A stretch of DNA of 64,000 nt from Ignatzschineria indica (GCF_003121925.1 NZ_QEWR01000002.1:434001-498000); one strand, 5' to 3'. Shown: positions 36,287 to 46,155, counted from the first letter of the stretch. Notes: generated from the letters alone by a model not told the origin. Translations and numbers: made by a program.

Positions 36287-37405
36287 TTATTCAAAACTAT
36301 CTGTCAGCATTTTCTCAAAAGAAGCTAATCCTTTTGAGCCCGTAAAGGTGACATGGCCCATTTTACGGTTATTTTTAAATTCTTTTTTTCCATAGAGATG
36401 GAGATGTGCATCACTAGAAAGATGGGGAAGATAATTGAAGAGAAATTCCCGGTTCTGCCCAAGAATATTGAACATTACTGTTTTCTGTTTCAGATTTGTT
36501 TCACCAAGTGGGAGGCCGCAAATCGCTCGAATATGTTGTTCAAATTGGCTCGTTGCACACCCTTCAATGGTAAAGTGGCCTGAGTTGTGTGGTCTTGGTG
36601 CTAATTCATTAACATAGATAAGATCACCCACAACAAAAGCTTCCATTGCTAAGGTTCCGACAATATTATGAGTATGCATAAAGTTTTTAAGCATCTCATT
36701 GAGCGCATCTTCTAATTCAGGCGTCACCTTTTCACTTCCGGCAACGGTCTTAAAGAGAATATTATTATGATGCAGATTCTCCGCAATCGGAAAGTGACGA
36801 TATTCACCATTAATTGAACGTGTCCCTATAATGGAGCACTCCCAATCATATGGGATAAATTTTTCCGCAACGCAAGGAATATTATAGAGTGTGGCCACCT
36901 TTGATAGATCCGCCTCACTGCGGACCACAACCTGTCCTTTACCATCATATCCCCCCTCTTGTGTCTTTACGACAAAGGGATAACCTAATGTTTCAATCGC
37001 ATTAGAGAGCTCTTTTTCTGGATCTTCCAATACAACATATGGCGCAACAGGTAAGCCCGCCTCTGTTAATGCCGCTTTTTCGCGTGCTCTATTTTGGGCT
37101 AAATAGAGAGGAAGCTCACCCTGAGGGATATTGCAATACTCCTCATTAAGTCGTTTTACCAAGCTGGCACTAATATTTTCAAATTCATAAGTCACCACAT
37201 CACAACGGGAGATCAATGTCTCGTAGCCCTCTTCATTAGAGAAGCCAGAGACAATATGACCATGCGATGCGGAGACCGCCGGCGCATCTGAGGCAGGATC
37301 GAGCGTTATAACATAATATCCCATCCTGTTCGCCGCTTCTGCTAGCATTTTACCTAGTTGACCACCACCTATAATTCCAATAGTTTTTCCGGGTAAAATG
37401 TGCAT
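36287..37405 (-). CDS. purK: N5-carboxyaminoimidazole ribonucleotide synthase
   Basis: The 372-residue ATP-grasp enzyme uses bicarbonate and ATP to make N5-CAIR. The N terminus shows G-I-I-G-G-G-Q-L-G-K-M-L near residues 10-21, Y-E-F-E-N-I near 94-99, T-Q-E-G-G-Y-D-G-K-G-Q near 148-158, and N-E-L-A-P-R-P-H-N-S-G-H near 267-278. All are standard. It lies 5 bp after purE and feeds PurE directly. Confidence 0.96.
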   Translation of the reverse strand: MHILPGKTIGIIGGGQLGKMLAEAANRMGYYVITLDPASDAPAVSASHGHIVSGFSNEEGYETLISRCDVVTYEFENISASLVKRLNEEYCNIPQGELPLYLAQNRAREKAALTEAGLPVAPYVVLEDPEKELSNAIETLGYPFVVKTQEGGYDGKGQVVVRSEADLSKVATLYNIPCVAEKFIPYDWECSIIGTRSINGEYRHFPIAENLHHNNILFKTVAGSEKVTPELEDALNEMLKNFMHTHNIVGTLAMEAFVVGDLIYVNELAPRPHNSGHFTIEGCATSQFEQHIRAICGLPLGETNLKQKTVMFNILGQNREFLFNYLPHLSSDAHLHLYGKKEFKNNRKMGHVTFTGSKGLASFEKMLTDSFE

Positions 37406-37410
37406 TTTGG

Positions 37411-37905
37411 TTATTTCTCCTCAATTGTGCTATCTGCTAATACAGTTGCGGTTTGCTTTTCGCGAAAATGTTCAATCTGTTGATGAAGTGTGTCATTACT
37501 CAATGCGAGAATTTGAGCTGCTAAAAGTGCGGCATTTTTTGCCCCTGCATCACCAATTGCCATTGTGGCAACAGGCACGCCACCCGGCATCTGCACGATA
37601 GAGTAGAGAGAATCAACACCACTTAAGGTGCTTGTTTTAATTGGAACGCCAATGACAGGGAGTGTCGTTAAGGAAGCAACCATTCCCGGAAGATGCGCAG
37701 CACCTCCTGCTCCGGCAATAATCAGATCATAACCTGCCTCTTTTGCAGAGAGCGCAAAGGAGACCATATGCTCTGGCGTACGGTGTGCCGAGACGATTTT
37801 CATGTCGTATGAGATGGAAAATTGGTTGAGTATGTCAGCAGCATTCTGCATTGTCGGCAGATCGCTTCTACTCCCCATAATGATGGCGACTTTCTGTTTT
37901 TTCAT
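37411..37905 (-). CDS. purE: N5-CAIR mutase
   Basis: The 164-residue protein moves the carboxylate of N5-CAIR to make CAIR. It has [10 protein letters not shown] near residues 9-18, S-A-H-R-T-P near 39-44 and [11 protein letters not shown] near 67-77, the substrate-binding and catalytic segments with the conserved His. I chose the ATG at 37905, which gives the usual length; a GTG at 37968 would add 21 hydrophobic residues not seen in the family. It is the first gene of the minus-strand purine operon. Confidence 0.95.
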   Translation of the reverse strand: MKKQKVAIIMGSRSDLPTMQNAADILNQFSISYDMKIVSAHRTPEHMVSFALSAKEAGYDLIIAGAGGAAHLPGMVASLTTLPVIGVPIKTSTLSGVDSLYSIVQMPGGVPVATMAIGDAGAKNAALLAAQILALSNDTLHQQIEHFREKQTATVLADSTIEEK

Positions 37906-38447
37906 TGAGAAATTCAACCCATAAATAAGATCAATAAGAATCGAAAGAGATATCGATTTCTGAGTCACTGATTCTATCCTTATGACCTACCTTAGTCAAT
38001 AGAATTAGAGCGCTATTTTTTATCTTTCGATAAAGATTTTATGGGGCATTTCAGAGATTTTTATCTTTCCCTAAAGAGAATTTTCCACCCTTTTTTTACC
38101 CTGAAAAAAGATGTGGATGACTCCTAAAAAAATAGCAATCTAAGAGTAGAAAAACTGGAAACTGGAAACTGGAACTGAGAATGAGAAATGAGAAGTGGGA
38201 AATGGAAAATAAAGAGGAGATATGAGAAATCCCCAAAGAAGACTCATCAAAATACTCATCGATAATATCTAGATATTATCTACTTTAATAGATCATCGAT
38301 CCACCAACCTAGATCAATAGATCAAGATATCTCTCCATTTATTTTTATTCCGAATATAATAGGAGAAATGATAGAGAATAGCGCCATGGCTAACGACGCG
38401 CCACTTTGTAGATAGAACTCTCATCGGCTAAGGAACCTTGAGCTTAT
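37906..38447. promoter_or_regulatory. Divergent upstream region of purE, with an inverted repeat at 38022-38037
   Basis: The 540-bp spacer should carry the purine operon promoter. ATCTTT and AAAGAT flank CGAT at 38022-38037, about 117 bp before purE, and could be an operator. A purine-rich stretch with repeated CTGGAAA and GAGAAATG units occupies about 38155-38225. No riboswitch-like fold and no small gene were recognised. Confidence 0.4.
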
Positions 38448-38972
38448 ATGAAAACCACTATATTAACGATCGTTATTACGATTCTTCTCTCGGCCACTAT
38501 TTTAGTGCTGTTCCTCCACCATTACCGAAAATTACGCGCTCAGCGATTGCTCTGTGAAACGGCATTTTCAGACGTTCTACGACTTCAGAGTGAATTGATC
38601 GCGCACTCTCGCCCTATTATCGTGATGACCCAAAAAGTATTACGAGATGAGCGAAAACTCTATGAAGAGATTATGCCTCTCTATGATGATAAGCTCCGCA
38701 AGCAATCTCAAGAGGAGGAGATCTTCAATATCTTATTACTAAGAGATCGCCTGAACTACCTCCATAAACGCGCAATTCGCCATCCTGAACTAAAAGATTT
38801 AGAGGAGCTTACCAAGCTTTGGGAGAAAGTGGAGATTACCAATCGCAATATCGATGAGTCCGCCTCTTTTTATAATGATGCTGCACACGATTATCGCGAG
38901 ATCACCCATGAATTTCCCTACTCGATGCTAGCAGAAATCTTGCAATATCCCCGCTTCAATCTGATTGCCTAA
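38448..38972 (+). CDS. LemA-like membrane-anchored protein
   Basis: The 174-residue protein has an N-terminal membrane helix (about 4-24) followed by a long helical, charged domain. Near the C terminus, S-F-Y-N-D-A-A-H-D-Y-R-E followed by F-P-Y-S-M-L-A-E-I-L resembles the A-x-Y-N-x-x-V-x-x-Y-N and F-P-x-x-x-x-A blocks of LemA proteins. It is shorter and more divergent than typical LemA. The function of the family is not established. It is co-directional with cmoM, 65 bp upstream. Confidence 0.6.
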   Translation: MKTTILTIVITILLSATILVLFLHHYRKLRAQRLLCETAFSDVLRLQSELIAHSRPIIVMTQKVLRDERKLYEEIMPLYDDKLRKQSQEEEIFNILLLRDRLNYLHKRAIRHPELKDLEELTKLWEKVEITNRNIDESASFYNDAAHDYREITHEFPYSMLAEILQYPRFNLIA

Positions 38973-39037
38973 GTGAATCTCAACCGCATCAATTATCGTG
39001 ATCTATTCCTGCGCCAATCTACTTTTAAAGATCTATT

Positions 39038-39901
39038 ATGTCTATTATGCCCACTGATACCATTCAATTGCCCCCATCAAATCAAGTGACCTCGACATCA
39101 AAATCTTCCGATCAATCGATCGACAGAGAGCCTCAAAAGGAGGAGATATTTGAGGAGAGATTTAATCAATTAAGTGGCAAGTTTAAACGTAACATCTATC
39201 AGACATTTAAAGGAAAGTTGCGCCTTGCGATCTTAGAGCGAGATTTTGCCGCTTTAAACCTTCATCAAAAGCCCCTCTCGATTCTCGATATCGGTGCTGG
39301 ACAGGGGCAATATGCAATGATATTAGCGAAAAAAGGGCATCATCTCACATTGATAGAGCCGGCGCGAGAGATGTTAACCTTAGCGCAGACAAGCTTTCTC
39401 AATGAGGGATTAGAAGCGACCTTTTATCACGCCTCACTTGAGACATTAACACCTTTATCGCTCCCTCAGTTTGATCTTATCACTTGCCATGCAATGATCG
39501 AATGGCTTCCCGATCCTGAGATCTTCTTTCAGATTGCACTTCCCTATCTTAAAAAGGGTGGCAAGCTCTCCCTGCTCTTCTATAACCGAGAGGGATTGAT
39601 CTACCATAACCTTATTCGCGGTAACTACTACTATGTAGAGAAAGGGCAATTTAACGGTGATAAAGGGAGCTTAACGCCAATCTCTCCTATCTCACCACAA
39701 TGGTTAGCAGAACAGGTAGAGCGTTATGGACTCAAACTTATTAAACAGAGTGGGATACGCACCTATTATGATTTTATGGCACCAAAAGCTCGACAGAGAA
39801 TCAGCGAGGAGGATCATCTCGCAATGGAGCTACGCTATTCGGAAAAGCATGAATATCAAACCCATGCACGCTATCTCCATTGGCTCTTAGAGAAAGAGTA
39901 A
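39038..39901 (+). CDS. cmoM: tRNA 5-carboxymethoxyuridine methyltransferase (CmoM/SmtA-like)
   Basis: The 287-residue protein is a class I SAM-dependent methyltransferase with motif I L-D-I-G-A-G-Q-G-Q-Y near residues 83-92. Its body follows CmoM closely: K-F-K-R-N-I-Y-Q-T-F-K-G-K-L-R near 48-62, C-H-A-M-I-E-W-L-P-D-P near 149-159, and L-L-F-Y-N-R-E-G-L-I-Y-H-N near 180-192. CmoM esterifies the cmo5U34 wobble base of tRNAs. The first 35 residues are a non-conserved polar extension, so a later start is possible. ATG codons at 39038 and 39047 are alternatives. Confidence 0.85.
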   Translation: MSIMPTDTIQLPPSNQVTSTSKSSDQSIDREPQKEEIFEERFNQLSGKFKRNIYQTFKGKLRLAILERDFAALNLHQKPLSILDIGAGQGQYAMILAKKGHHLTLIEPAREMLTLAQTSFLNEGLEATFYHASLETLTPLSLPQFDLITCHAMIEWLPDPEIFFQIALPYLKKGGKLSLLFYNREGLIYHNLIRGNYYYVEKGQFNGDKGSLTPISPISPQWLAEQVERYGLKLIKQSGIRTYYDFMAPKARQRISEEDHLAMELRYSEKHEYQTHARYLHWLLEKE

Positions 39902-40208
39902 TCCGTTATCAGATTACCCGTTATCAAATTACAGATTAAATGATCTATAGATAGATTTAGATACTATGTAGATAATGTTTAGATAATGTTTAGATAAATT
40001 ACATAAAGACCTCTTTCAGATCATTTTTAGATTATTAGCAGATCATTTCTGGACTAGTTATAAATTATTTAAATTAACGTCAATTTATTCTTGATCTTGT
40101 CAAAATCGACCTTTATCCTGTTCTCTACCGACTTTTCTAATTCGTTCTACAGTAATCTATTACTGCAGAATCGGAAAAGTACCTTCTCCCCTAAAAGAGA
40201 GATTGTTG
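39902..40208. other. Intergenic region between cmoM and the DUF481 gene
   Basis: A 307-bp AT-rich spacer with direct repeats of GTTTAGATAAT at about 39977-39997. It presumably contains the promoter of the outer-membrane protein gene. I saw no gene in it. Confidence 0.4.
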
Positions 40209-41285
40209 ATGCCAAAATTGATGAGATTATTTTCACACCAACGCTTTACTTCACAACTGATTCTCCTCCTCTCCCTGCTTATTTCACTTCTAGCGACTCC
40301 GCTCTTTGCCGATCAGATCCGTTTAAAAAATGGGGATCAGCTCAGTGGTAAAATCTTACTAATAGAGGCGCATAAGGTTGAGATCGAAACCCCTTATGCC
40401 GGCAGAGTAAAGGTAGATGCAAAACATATCGCTCAATTTGAGATTAAAGCGCCGGTCGCCGTCAAAGAGAATCAATTTACAAAGAGTTTTACCTCAACCG
40501 AGGTGCGCTACGATGCTGAAGATGAGGCATTAAAAGATCGACTCATTATTAAAAATCATGGCATCCCTCAATCCATTCCTTTCGATAAAAATCTTATTAT
40601 TGCAAAAGTAAATCGTACAACTCTGCAACCTAAAACTTTTCGCCAAGAGTTAGCGCTCAACGCAAGTGCGATCTTTGATAATGATAATTCTCGCCTCTCC
40701 CGCTATCGCCTTAAGGGGGAATATACTTTGGAATATGGTCTTTGGCGCCATATCACCTCCGCACACTTCTATCGTAAGCGAGATCAGAATAAAACAAAAG
40801 ATTACTACTATCATCTCAATTATGCCGCGGATCGATTCATCACGCCGCGCTTCTTCTGGCAAGGATCGATCGCATTTCAGCACGATTGGATTGAAGATAT
40901 CCGCAATAATCTACTAATCGGTACAGGACCTGGTTTTCAGGTCTGGAATAATGCGCGCTCACAGCTCTCTTTGGCGACATTACTCAACTATCAAAGTATT
41001 GAGTATCGGGATCGAACACATTCCAATAACCCGCAGCTCTCACTCAAATGGGATTTTCAGCATGATCTCTACAATCAGACTATCTCCTTTGCAACTAAAG
41101 GGAGTGTCGGGCGAAGTTTTAATCGGGATGTTACTTTAGATCTCAATCTCAATGCTTCTCTCGCCTATCGCTTGACGGATAATCTCTCTATCAATACCGG
41201 TTATCAATATGAGAAATTAAAGGCGAAACGGGGAAGTAGCACCAATCGAACGCTCTATCTCGGATTGGGATTGAAATGGAAATAG
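40209..41285 (+). CDS. DUF481-family outer-membrane protein
   Basis: The 358-residue protein starts with a signal peptide ending near L-F-A-D (about residue 36). A small domain begins with D-Q-I-R-L-K-N-G-D-Q-L-S-G-K, a pattern found before DUF481. The remainder alternates polar and hydrophobic residues in beta-strands and ends in L-Y-L-G-L-G-L-K-W-K, consistent with a DUF481 beta-barrel like YdiY. It should sit in the outer membrane; function is unknown. I chose the ATG at 40209 over two TTG codons just upstream. Confidence 0.8.
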   Translation: MPKLMRLFSHQRFTSQLILLLSLLISLLATPLFADQIRLKNGDQLSGKILLIEAHKVEIETPYAGRVKVDAKHIAQFEIKAPVAVKENQFTKSFTSTEVRYDAEDEALKDRLIIKNHGIPQSIPFDKNLIIAKVNRTTLQPKTFRQELALNASAIFDNDNSRLSRYRLKGEYTLEYGLWRHITSAHFYRKRDQNKTKDYYYHLNYAADRFITPRFFWQGSIAFQHDWIEDIRNNLLIGTGPGFQVWNNARSQLSLATLLNYQSIEYRDRTHSNNPQLSLKWDFQHDLYNQTISFATKGSVGRSFNRDVTLDLNLNASLAYRLTDNLSINTGYQYEKLKAKRGSSTNRTLYLGLGLKWK

Positions 41286-41643
41286 ATTGAAATGGAAATG
41301 ATGACGATCTTCCAATTGAGCCTTCTTTTAACTCTTCCTACGACCTCTTAAGTTTCCACCATCTTTCGCCGGGCCTCTTACTTCTCCTGCCCTTCTTCTC
41401 GCGATTCCTCTTTCGGTTCCTTTTGTGACCTTTTTTGTGACTCCTTTTGCGATTCTTCTCACTCTTTCTCTTACCAGATCTTTATCTATCTCCAGAAAAA
41501 TTCTGCACTTCAATTTCAACTCCTCCCTGCTTCTCCTGCTCTATAGCGCACTCCAAGGGGAGATGCAACCATCCTATATCAATCTATATCGATCTATATC
41601 AGTCCCCAAAATATCATTTTTTCATTATATTTTTAGGATAAGT
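41286..41643. other. Pyrimidine-rich spacer upstream of sitABCD
   Basis: The plus strand here is rich in C and T, with repeated CTTTTGTGAC and CTCCTTTTGCGATTCTTCTC units between about 41410 and 41470. Frames across it look like low-complexity translations and are not accepted as genes. Confidence 0.45.
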
Positions 41644-41672
41644 TTGACAGTAAGCTCTATATGATATAAATT
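41644..41672 (+). promoter_or_regulatory. Probable promoter of sitABCD
   Basis: A consensus TTGACA at 41644-41649 is followed by an AT-rich -10 region; TATAAA at 41665-41670 has 15-bp spacing and TAAATT at 41667-41672 has 17-bp spacing. A metal-regulator-like palindrome follows directly. Confidence 0.6.
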
Positions 41673-41678
41673 TACAAA

Positions 41679-41693
41679 TGAGAATGGTTCTCA
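41679..41693. promoter_or_regulatory. Fur/MntR-like operator
   Basis: TGAGAATGGTTCTCA is a 15-bp dyad (TGAGAA/TTCTCA around TGG) that resembles the 7-1-7 Fur box. It lies just after the promoter and 28 bp before the sitA start, a position that would let Fur or a Mn regulator block transcription. Confidence 0.65.
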
Positions 41694-41721
41694 AATAAAA
41701 GGCTGAGGGAGGCCAATAATC

Positions 41722-42651
41722 ATGGAATTAAAATCGAAAAAAAGTCTGAAAAAGTGGGCTAGAACTGCCCTAAGAGGTGCGCTGATTAGCGCGATGTTAA
41801 CTTCCGCCTGGGGAATTGCATATGCGAAAGAACCCTTAAAAGTTATCACAACCTTTACCATAATACAAGATATGGCACAAAATGTTGCCGGCGATGCAGC
41901 AATTGTAGAGTCAATTACTAAGCCGGGAGCAGAGATTCATGATTATCAACCGACACCTAGAGATCTCGTCAAAGCGCAAGATGCGGAGCTTATTTTATGG
42001 AATGGTCTCAATCTTGAACGTTGGTTTGAACGCTTCTTCCAAAATATTAAAAATGTGCCCTCCGTTGTCGTTACAGAAGGTATTACACCGCTCTCTATCT
42101 ATGAAGGAGAGTATGAGGGATTACCCAATCCACATGCATGGATGAGTCCTAATAATGCCCTAGTCTATATCGAAAATATTCGTCAAGCTTTTGTAGAAGC
42201 TGATCCTGAAAATGCGGCGATCTACAATGAAAATGCTGCACAATATGCCGAAAAGATCAGAGCGCTCGATAAACCATTACGGGAAAAGCTTGAGCAGATT
42301 CCAGAAGATCAGCGTTGGTTAGTTACCAGTGAAGGGGCTTTTGGATACTTAGCAGCAGACTATGATCTCAAAGAGGCTTATCTCTGGCCAATCAATGCCG
42401 ATGAGCAAGGATCACCACAGCAGGTTAAGCGCCTTATTGATACCATTCGTGCCAACCAAATTCCGGTCCTCTTTAGTGAGAGTACAATCTCAGATAAGCC
42501 GGCAAAACAGGTTGCAAAAGAGAGTGGCGCTCGTTACGGTGGCGTTCTCTATGTCGACTCTCTCTCAACAGAAGATGGGCCTGTTCCCACCTATATTGAT
42601 CTTCTCCAAACCACTGTAGAAACGATTGTTAAAGGATTTAACCTAGAATGA
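41722..42651 (+). CDS. sitA: Mn/Fe ABC transporter substrate-binding protein
   Basis: The 309-residue protein has a signal peptide cleaved after A-Y-A near residue 35. It is a cluster A-I metal-binding protein with likely ligands His73 (E-I-H-D-Y-Q-P-T), His138 (N-P-H-A-W-M-S-P), Glu204 (S-E-G-A-F) and Asp279 (Y-V-D-S-L). The stretch [11 protein letters not shown] near 251-261 matches SitA/YfeA. It captures Mn2+ or Fe2+ in the periplasm. It is the first gene of sitABCD behind a Fur-like operator; its stop overlaps the sitB start (ATGA). Confidence 0.94.
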   Translation: MELKSKKSLKKWARTALRGALISAMLTSAWGIAYAKEPLKVITTFTIIQDMAQNVAGDAAIVESITKPGAEIHDYQPTPRDLVKAQDAELILWNGLNLERWFERFFQNIKNVPSVVVTEGITPLSIYEGEYEGLPNPHAWMSPNNALVYIENIRQAFVEADPENAAIYNENAAQYAEKIRALDKPLREKLEQIPEDQRWLVTSEGAFGYLAADYDLKEAYLWPINADEQGSPQQVKRLIDTIRANQIPVLFSESTISDKPAKQVAKESGARYGGVLYVDSLSTEDGPVPTYIDLLQTTVETIVKGFNLE

Positions 42652-43544
42652 GTATCGTTGTTGAAGATGTCGCTGTTGTCTACGGCAATGGCCATAGAGC
42701 TATTTTTGATGTCAATTTTCGTCTCGATCCCGGCACAATTTGTGGCTTAGTGGGGGTCAATGGAAGTGGAAAATCGACACTTTTCAAGTCGATCATGGGG
42801 TTAGTCAACCCCACTTCCGGCACGATTAAGATCGATAATATGCCCATTAAAGAGGCGCTCAAAGCTAACAAGATCGCCTATGTCCCGCAGACAGAGGAAG
42901 TGGATTGGAACTTCCCTGTCCTTGTTGAAGATGTGGTGATGATGGGGCGATATGGCAAGATGGGTTTTTTACGTATTCCTTCTAAAATCGATCATCAAAA
43001 GGTCGATGAAGCGTTAGCACGTGTCGATCTTACCGATTTTCGTAAACGGCAGATTGGTGAGCTTTCCGGGGGACAGAAAAAGCGGGTATTCTTAGCTAGA
43101 GCTTTAGCTCAAGAGAGTCGTATCTTATTGCTTGATGAGCCCTTTACCGGCGTTGATCTTAAGACAGAAGATAGCATTATTGAACTTCTTATCTCACTAA
43201 GAGAAGAGAATTATCTGATGCTCGTCTCCACCCATAACTTAGGATCGATTCCGGAGTTTTGTGATCAAGTTATTCTCTTAAATCAGACAGTTTTAGCCCA
43301 AGGCCCCACAGAGACCACCTATACACAGGAGAATCTTACCCATACCTTTGGTGGCGTTCTACGTGAAATCTCGCTTAAAGGGGATCACCTCCATAATGAT
43401 GATGATCCTCGCCACTTGACGGTCTTAACCGATGATGAGCGCCCTGCTGTCTTCTATGGTTGTACAGAGACTCAAGAGCTCAAAAAAACACGCAATAATC
43501 AAAAAGAGCGTGCTCCACTTAATAGTGAAACATCTCAGGAGTGA
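42648..43544 (+). CDS. sitB: Mn/Fe ABC transporter ATP-binding protein
   Basis: The 298-residue ATPase has Walker A G-V-N-G-S-G-K-S near residues 36-43, the signature E-L-S-G-G-Q-K-K-R near 138 and Walker B I-L-L-L-D-E-P-F. Its C-terminal extension of about 50 residues is polar and includes an H-N-D-D-D-P segment that might touch metal. It overlaps sitA by four bases and sits 3 bp before sitC. Confidence 0.93.
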   Translation: MSIVVEDVAVVYGNGHRAIFDVNFRLDPGTICGLVGVNGSGKSTLFKSIMGLVNPTSGTIKIDNMPIKEALKANKIAYVPQTEEVDWNFPVLVEDVVMMGRYGKMGFLRIPSKIDHQKVDEALARVDLTDFRKRQIGELSGGQKKRVFLARALAQESRILLLDEPFTGVDLKTEDSIIELLISLREENYLMLVSTHNLGSIPEFCDQVILLNQTVLAQGPTETTYTQENLTHTFGGVLREISLKGDHLHNDDDPRHLTVLTDDERPAVFYGCTETQELKKTRNNQKERAPLNSETSQE

Positions 43545-43547
43545 TCA

Positions 43548-44477
43548 ATGGAACAGTTATTGTCGCTCTTAATAGAGCCTTTTCAATATGAGTATATGCT
43601 CAAAGCGATTTTGATGAGTCTTCTAGTTGGCGCTGTTTGTGCTTTTCTCTCTGCTTATCTGGTCCTTAAAGGATGGTCATTGATGGGGGATGCGCTCTCC
43701 CACTCAGTCGTTCCTGGTGTTGCCGGCGCTTATGCTTTAAGCCTGCCTTATGCGATTGGCGCATTTTTTACCGGCATCTTAGCGGCGCTTGCAATGGGGC
43801 TGGTGAAGCATTTCACAAAATTGCGAGAAGATGCCATTATCGGACTGATCTTTAGTAGCTTCTTTGCGGCAGGATTACTTATCATCTCGCTCAATCCCAC
43901 CCCTATTAGCATCAACTCCATTGTCTTTGGTAATATTTTAGGAATCTCCGATGGTGATGCCCTGCAAGCAGCCATTATCACTATCATCTCCCTTCTTCTC
44001 CTTCTCTGCTATTGGAAAGATCTGATGCTTCTCTTCTTTGATGAAGTGCAAGCAAAGACAATTGGTCTGCCGGTCATGCGTCTACAGATCCTCTTCTTTG
44101 TGCTTTTAAGCGCCTGTATTGTTGCAGCTCTCCAAACGGTAGGAGCAATCTTAGTAATCGCAATGGTAATCACCCCTGGCGCTACCGCTTATCTCTTAAC
44201 AGATCGTTTCGGGGTGATGCTCACGCTAGCGGTGATTATCGGAGCTGTCAGTAGCTTTATCGGTGCTTATGTTAGCTTCTTTCTCCCCGGCGGAACAACG
44301 GGAAGTTTAATTGTTGTTCTTCAGACAGCCCTCTTTCTGCTTGCATTCCTCTTCGCGCCTAAACATGGCCATTTTGCAAAGCGACGCTCGGCACGCCGGC
44401 ATCAAAAACTGAGTGAAAGTATTGATGAGATCGAAGAGACATTGGAGCAAGATGCGCAGAAGGAGGTATCACTATGA
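43548..44477 (+). CDS. sitC: Mn/Fe ABC transporter permease
   Basis: The 309-residue protein is an ABC-3 family permease with about eight to nine helices. Family segments include L-K-G-W-S-L-M-G-D-A-L-S-H-S-V near residues 41-55, G-N-I-L-G-I near 128-133 and Q-T-V-G-A-I-L-V-I-A-M near 200-210. A charged cytoplasmic tail follows. It pairs with the paralogous SitD and its stop overlaps the sitD start. Confidence 0.92.
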   Translation: MEQLLSLLIEPFQYEYMLKAILMSLLVGAVCAFLSAYLVLKGWSLMGDALSHSVVPGVAGAYALSLPYAIGAFFTGILAALAMGLVKHFTKLREDAIIGLIFSSFFAAGLLIISLNPTPISINSIVFGNILGISDGDALQAAIITIISLLLLLCYWKDLMLLFFDEVQAKTIGLPVMRLQILFFVLLSACIVAALQTVGAILVIAMVITPGATAYLLTDRFGVMLTLAVIIGAVSSFIGAYVSFFLPGGTTGSLIVVLQTALFLLAFLFAPKHGHFAKRRSARRHQKLSESIDEIEETLEQDAQKEVSL

Positions 44478-45313
44478 TCGATTCCTTAATTTTAACACCA
44501 CTACAATATCCCTTTATGCAGCAAGCGATGTTAGGCGCGCTGATCTCCGGTGTTGTCTGTGCCGTTCTCTCCTGCTACCTTATTTTAAAAGGCTGGGCAT
44601 TGATGGGCGATGCGATCTCTCATGCTGTATTGCCGGGGATTGTCTTAGCCTTTATCTTCAATCTTCCACTCGTAATAGGCGCCTTTGCTTCCGGTCTCTT
44701 CTGTGCAGTTGCAACAGGATATCTACGCGCTAATAGCCAGATTAAAGAGGATGCGATTTTAGGAATTGTCTTCTCAGGACTCTTTGCATTAGGGCTCTTT
44801 GCCTTCTCCTTTGTCAAGACCGATCAGCATCTCACCCACGTGCTATTTGGTAATATCTTAGGGATTCTCCCATCAGAGCTGTGGCAAATTATCATTATTG
44901 CCGGCATTACGTTGCTTGTTATCCTCTTAAAACGAAAAGATTTTATGCTCTACTGCTTCGATCCGGTACAAGCGAGTGTTTTAGGGCTGCCGGTCAAATT
45001 TCTGCACTATACATTACTGATTCTATTAGCATTAAGTATTGTGGCATCACTACAAGCGGTGGGCGTTATCCTCGTTATTGCGATGTTAGTTGCGCCGGGA
45101 ATTATCGGCTTTCTTCTCACAAAGCGTTTCCCCATTATGATGATAATTGCGGTGATCTCCTCACTCATCTCCGCTTTTATGGGCGTTCTCTTAAGCTTTC
45201 ATATCGATGCCGAAACGGGCCCCTGTATCGTTCTCAGTCAAACAGTTCTCTTCTTACTCGCATTTATCTATAGCCGTCTACGTCATCGGATCATTCGCCG
45301 AAAAAGCCTCTAG
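44474..45313 (+). CDS. sitD: Mn/Fe ABC transporter permease
   Basis: The 279-residue ABC-3 permease is a paralogue of SitC with L-K-G-W-A-L-M-G-D-A-I-S-H-A-V near residues 37-51 and G-V-I-L-V-I-A-M-L-V-A-P-G near 196-208. It forms a heterodimeric channel with SitC. Its ATG overlaps the sitC TGA. A strong terminator follows. Confidence 0.92.
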   Translation: MIDSLILTPLQYPFMQQAMLGALISGVVCAVLSCYLILKGWALMGDAISHAVLPGIVLAFIFNLPLVIGAFASGLFCAVATGYLRANSQIKEDAILGIVFSGLFALGLFAFSFVKTDQHLTHVLFGNILGILPSELWQIIIIAGITLLVILLKRKDFMLYCFDPVQASVLGLPVKFLHYTLLILLALSIVASLQAVGVILVIAMLVAPGIIGFLLTKRFPIMMIIAVISSLISAFMGVLLSFHIDAETGPCIVLSQTVLFLLAFIYSRLRHRIIRRKSL

Positions 45314-45374
45314 TCATATAAAAAGAGTTAAGATAGAATCTGAATCGATATAAAATCGGTATAAAACCGATACA

Positions 45375-45419
45375 AAAACACCCTAAAGTTGATCATTACT
45401 GATTGCTTTAGGGTGTTTT
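45375..45419. terminator. Bidirectional terminator after sitD
   Basis: A 14-bp stem AAAACACCCTAAAG (45375-45388) pairs perfectly with 45406-45419, with T residues on both exit sides. It separates sitABCD from the convergent metallopeptidase gene. Confidence 0.9.
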
Positions 45420-45432
45420 GCTGTTATTGGGG

Positions 45433-46155
45433 TTACTCTAAACCAAAATTCCAACATTCATCTGCTAATGGATACTCTGAAAGTAAATTACGACGTTCTC
45501 GCCATGAAGGTAAGTAATTATCTAAAATATCTCTAAAATGTGCATTATGATATCGCTCTAAAAAATGAGCCAGCTCATGGACAATAACATATTCCAAACA
45601 CTCTACCGGCTTTTTTGCTAACTCTAAATTTAACAGAATACGCCTCTTTTCAATATTACAACTCCCCCACATAGTCCGCATCTTTCTTACTTGCCAAATT
45701 GGCTTGGGAACATTCATCTTCTCTACCCATTTCGATATTAATTTTTGACTCTCTTTTTTAACAGCTTCGCGATAAAAATCTTGTAGAACTTTAAAACGAT
45801 TATCTCTAGAGGTGTTTGGAGAAACATAGAGATTAAGCAGATCGTGCTGAACAAACACTTGATGCTGACCATTTCTACAAATAACATCTAAACGATAGCG
45901 CTTCCCCCATAAGTAATGAGACTCACCACTAATCATCTCCCGTTCTGATTGTCTCTGTTGTATGGCAAAAGCTCTCTGTTGCTTCTTAATCCAAGGAATA
46001 CGATGAATAACAGCCATCCGAATCGCTAGATCACTCATCCTCTGTGGTGCGGAAATACGCACCTGACCATCAGGAGGTAAGACATTTATGTGTAGATTCT
46101 TAATTTCCTTTCTATGAAGAAGCATATTAATAGAACCTATCTTTATCTCTTCCAT
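45433..46155 (-). CDS. YgjP-like (M48 family) zinc metallopeptidase
   Basis: The 240-residue protein has the zinc site H-E-L-A-H, with a further R-Y-H-N-A-H-F about eight residues later supplying a third ligand. Just before it is the conserved R-T-M-W-G-S-C block, typical of YgjP/DUF45 proteins. The ATG at 46155 has AAGGGA upstream and is preferred to a TTG at 46176. Genes of this family often sit beside type I restriction loci, as here downstream of hsdR, but a terminator lies between them. Its substrate is unknown. Confidence 0.82.
   Translation of the reverse strand: MEEIKIGSINMLLHRKEIKNLHINVLPPDGQVRISAPQRMSDLAIRMAVIHRIPWIKKQQRAFAIQQRQSEREMISGESHYLWGKRYRLDVICRNGQHQVFVQHDLLNLYVSPNTSRDNRFKVLQDFYREAVKKESQKLISKWVEKMNVPKPIWQVRKMRTMWGSCNIEKRRILLNLELAKKPVECLEYVIVHELAHFLERYHNAHFRDILDNYLPSWRERRNLLSEYPLADECWNFGLE

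Noticed and set aside
37906-37968. Longer PurE with a GTG start at 37968
   Set aside because: The extra 21 residues are hydrophobic and do not occur in the family; the ATG at 37905 gives normal length.
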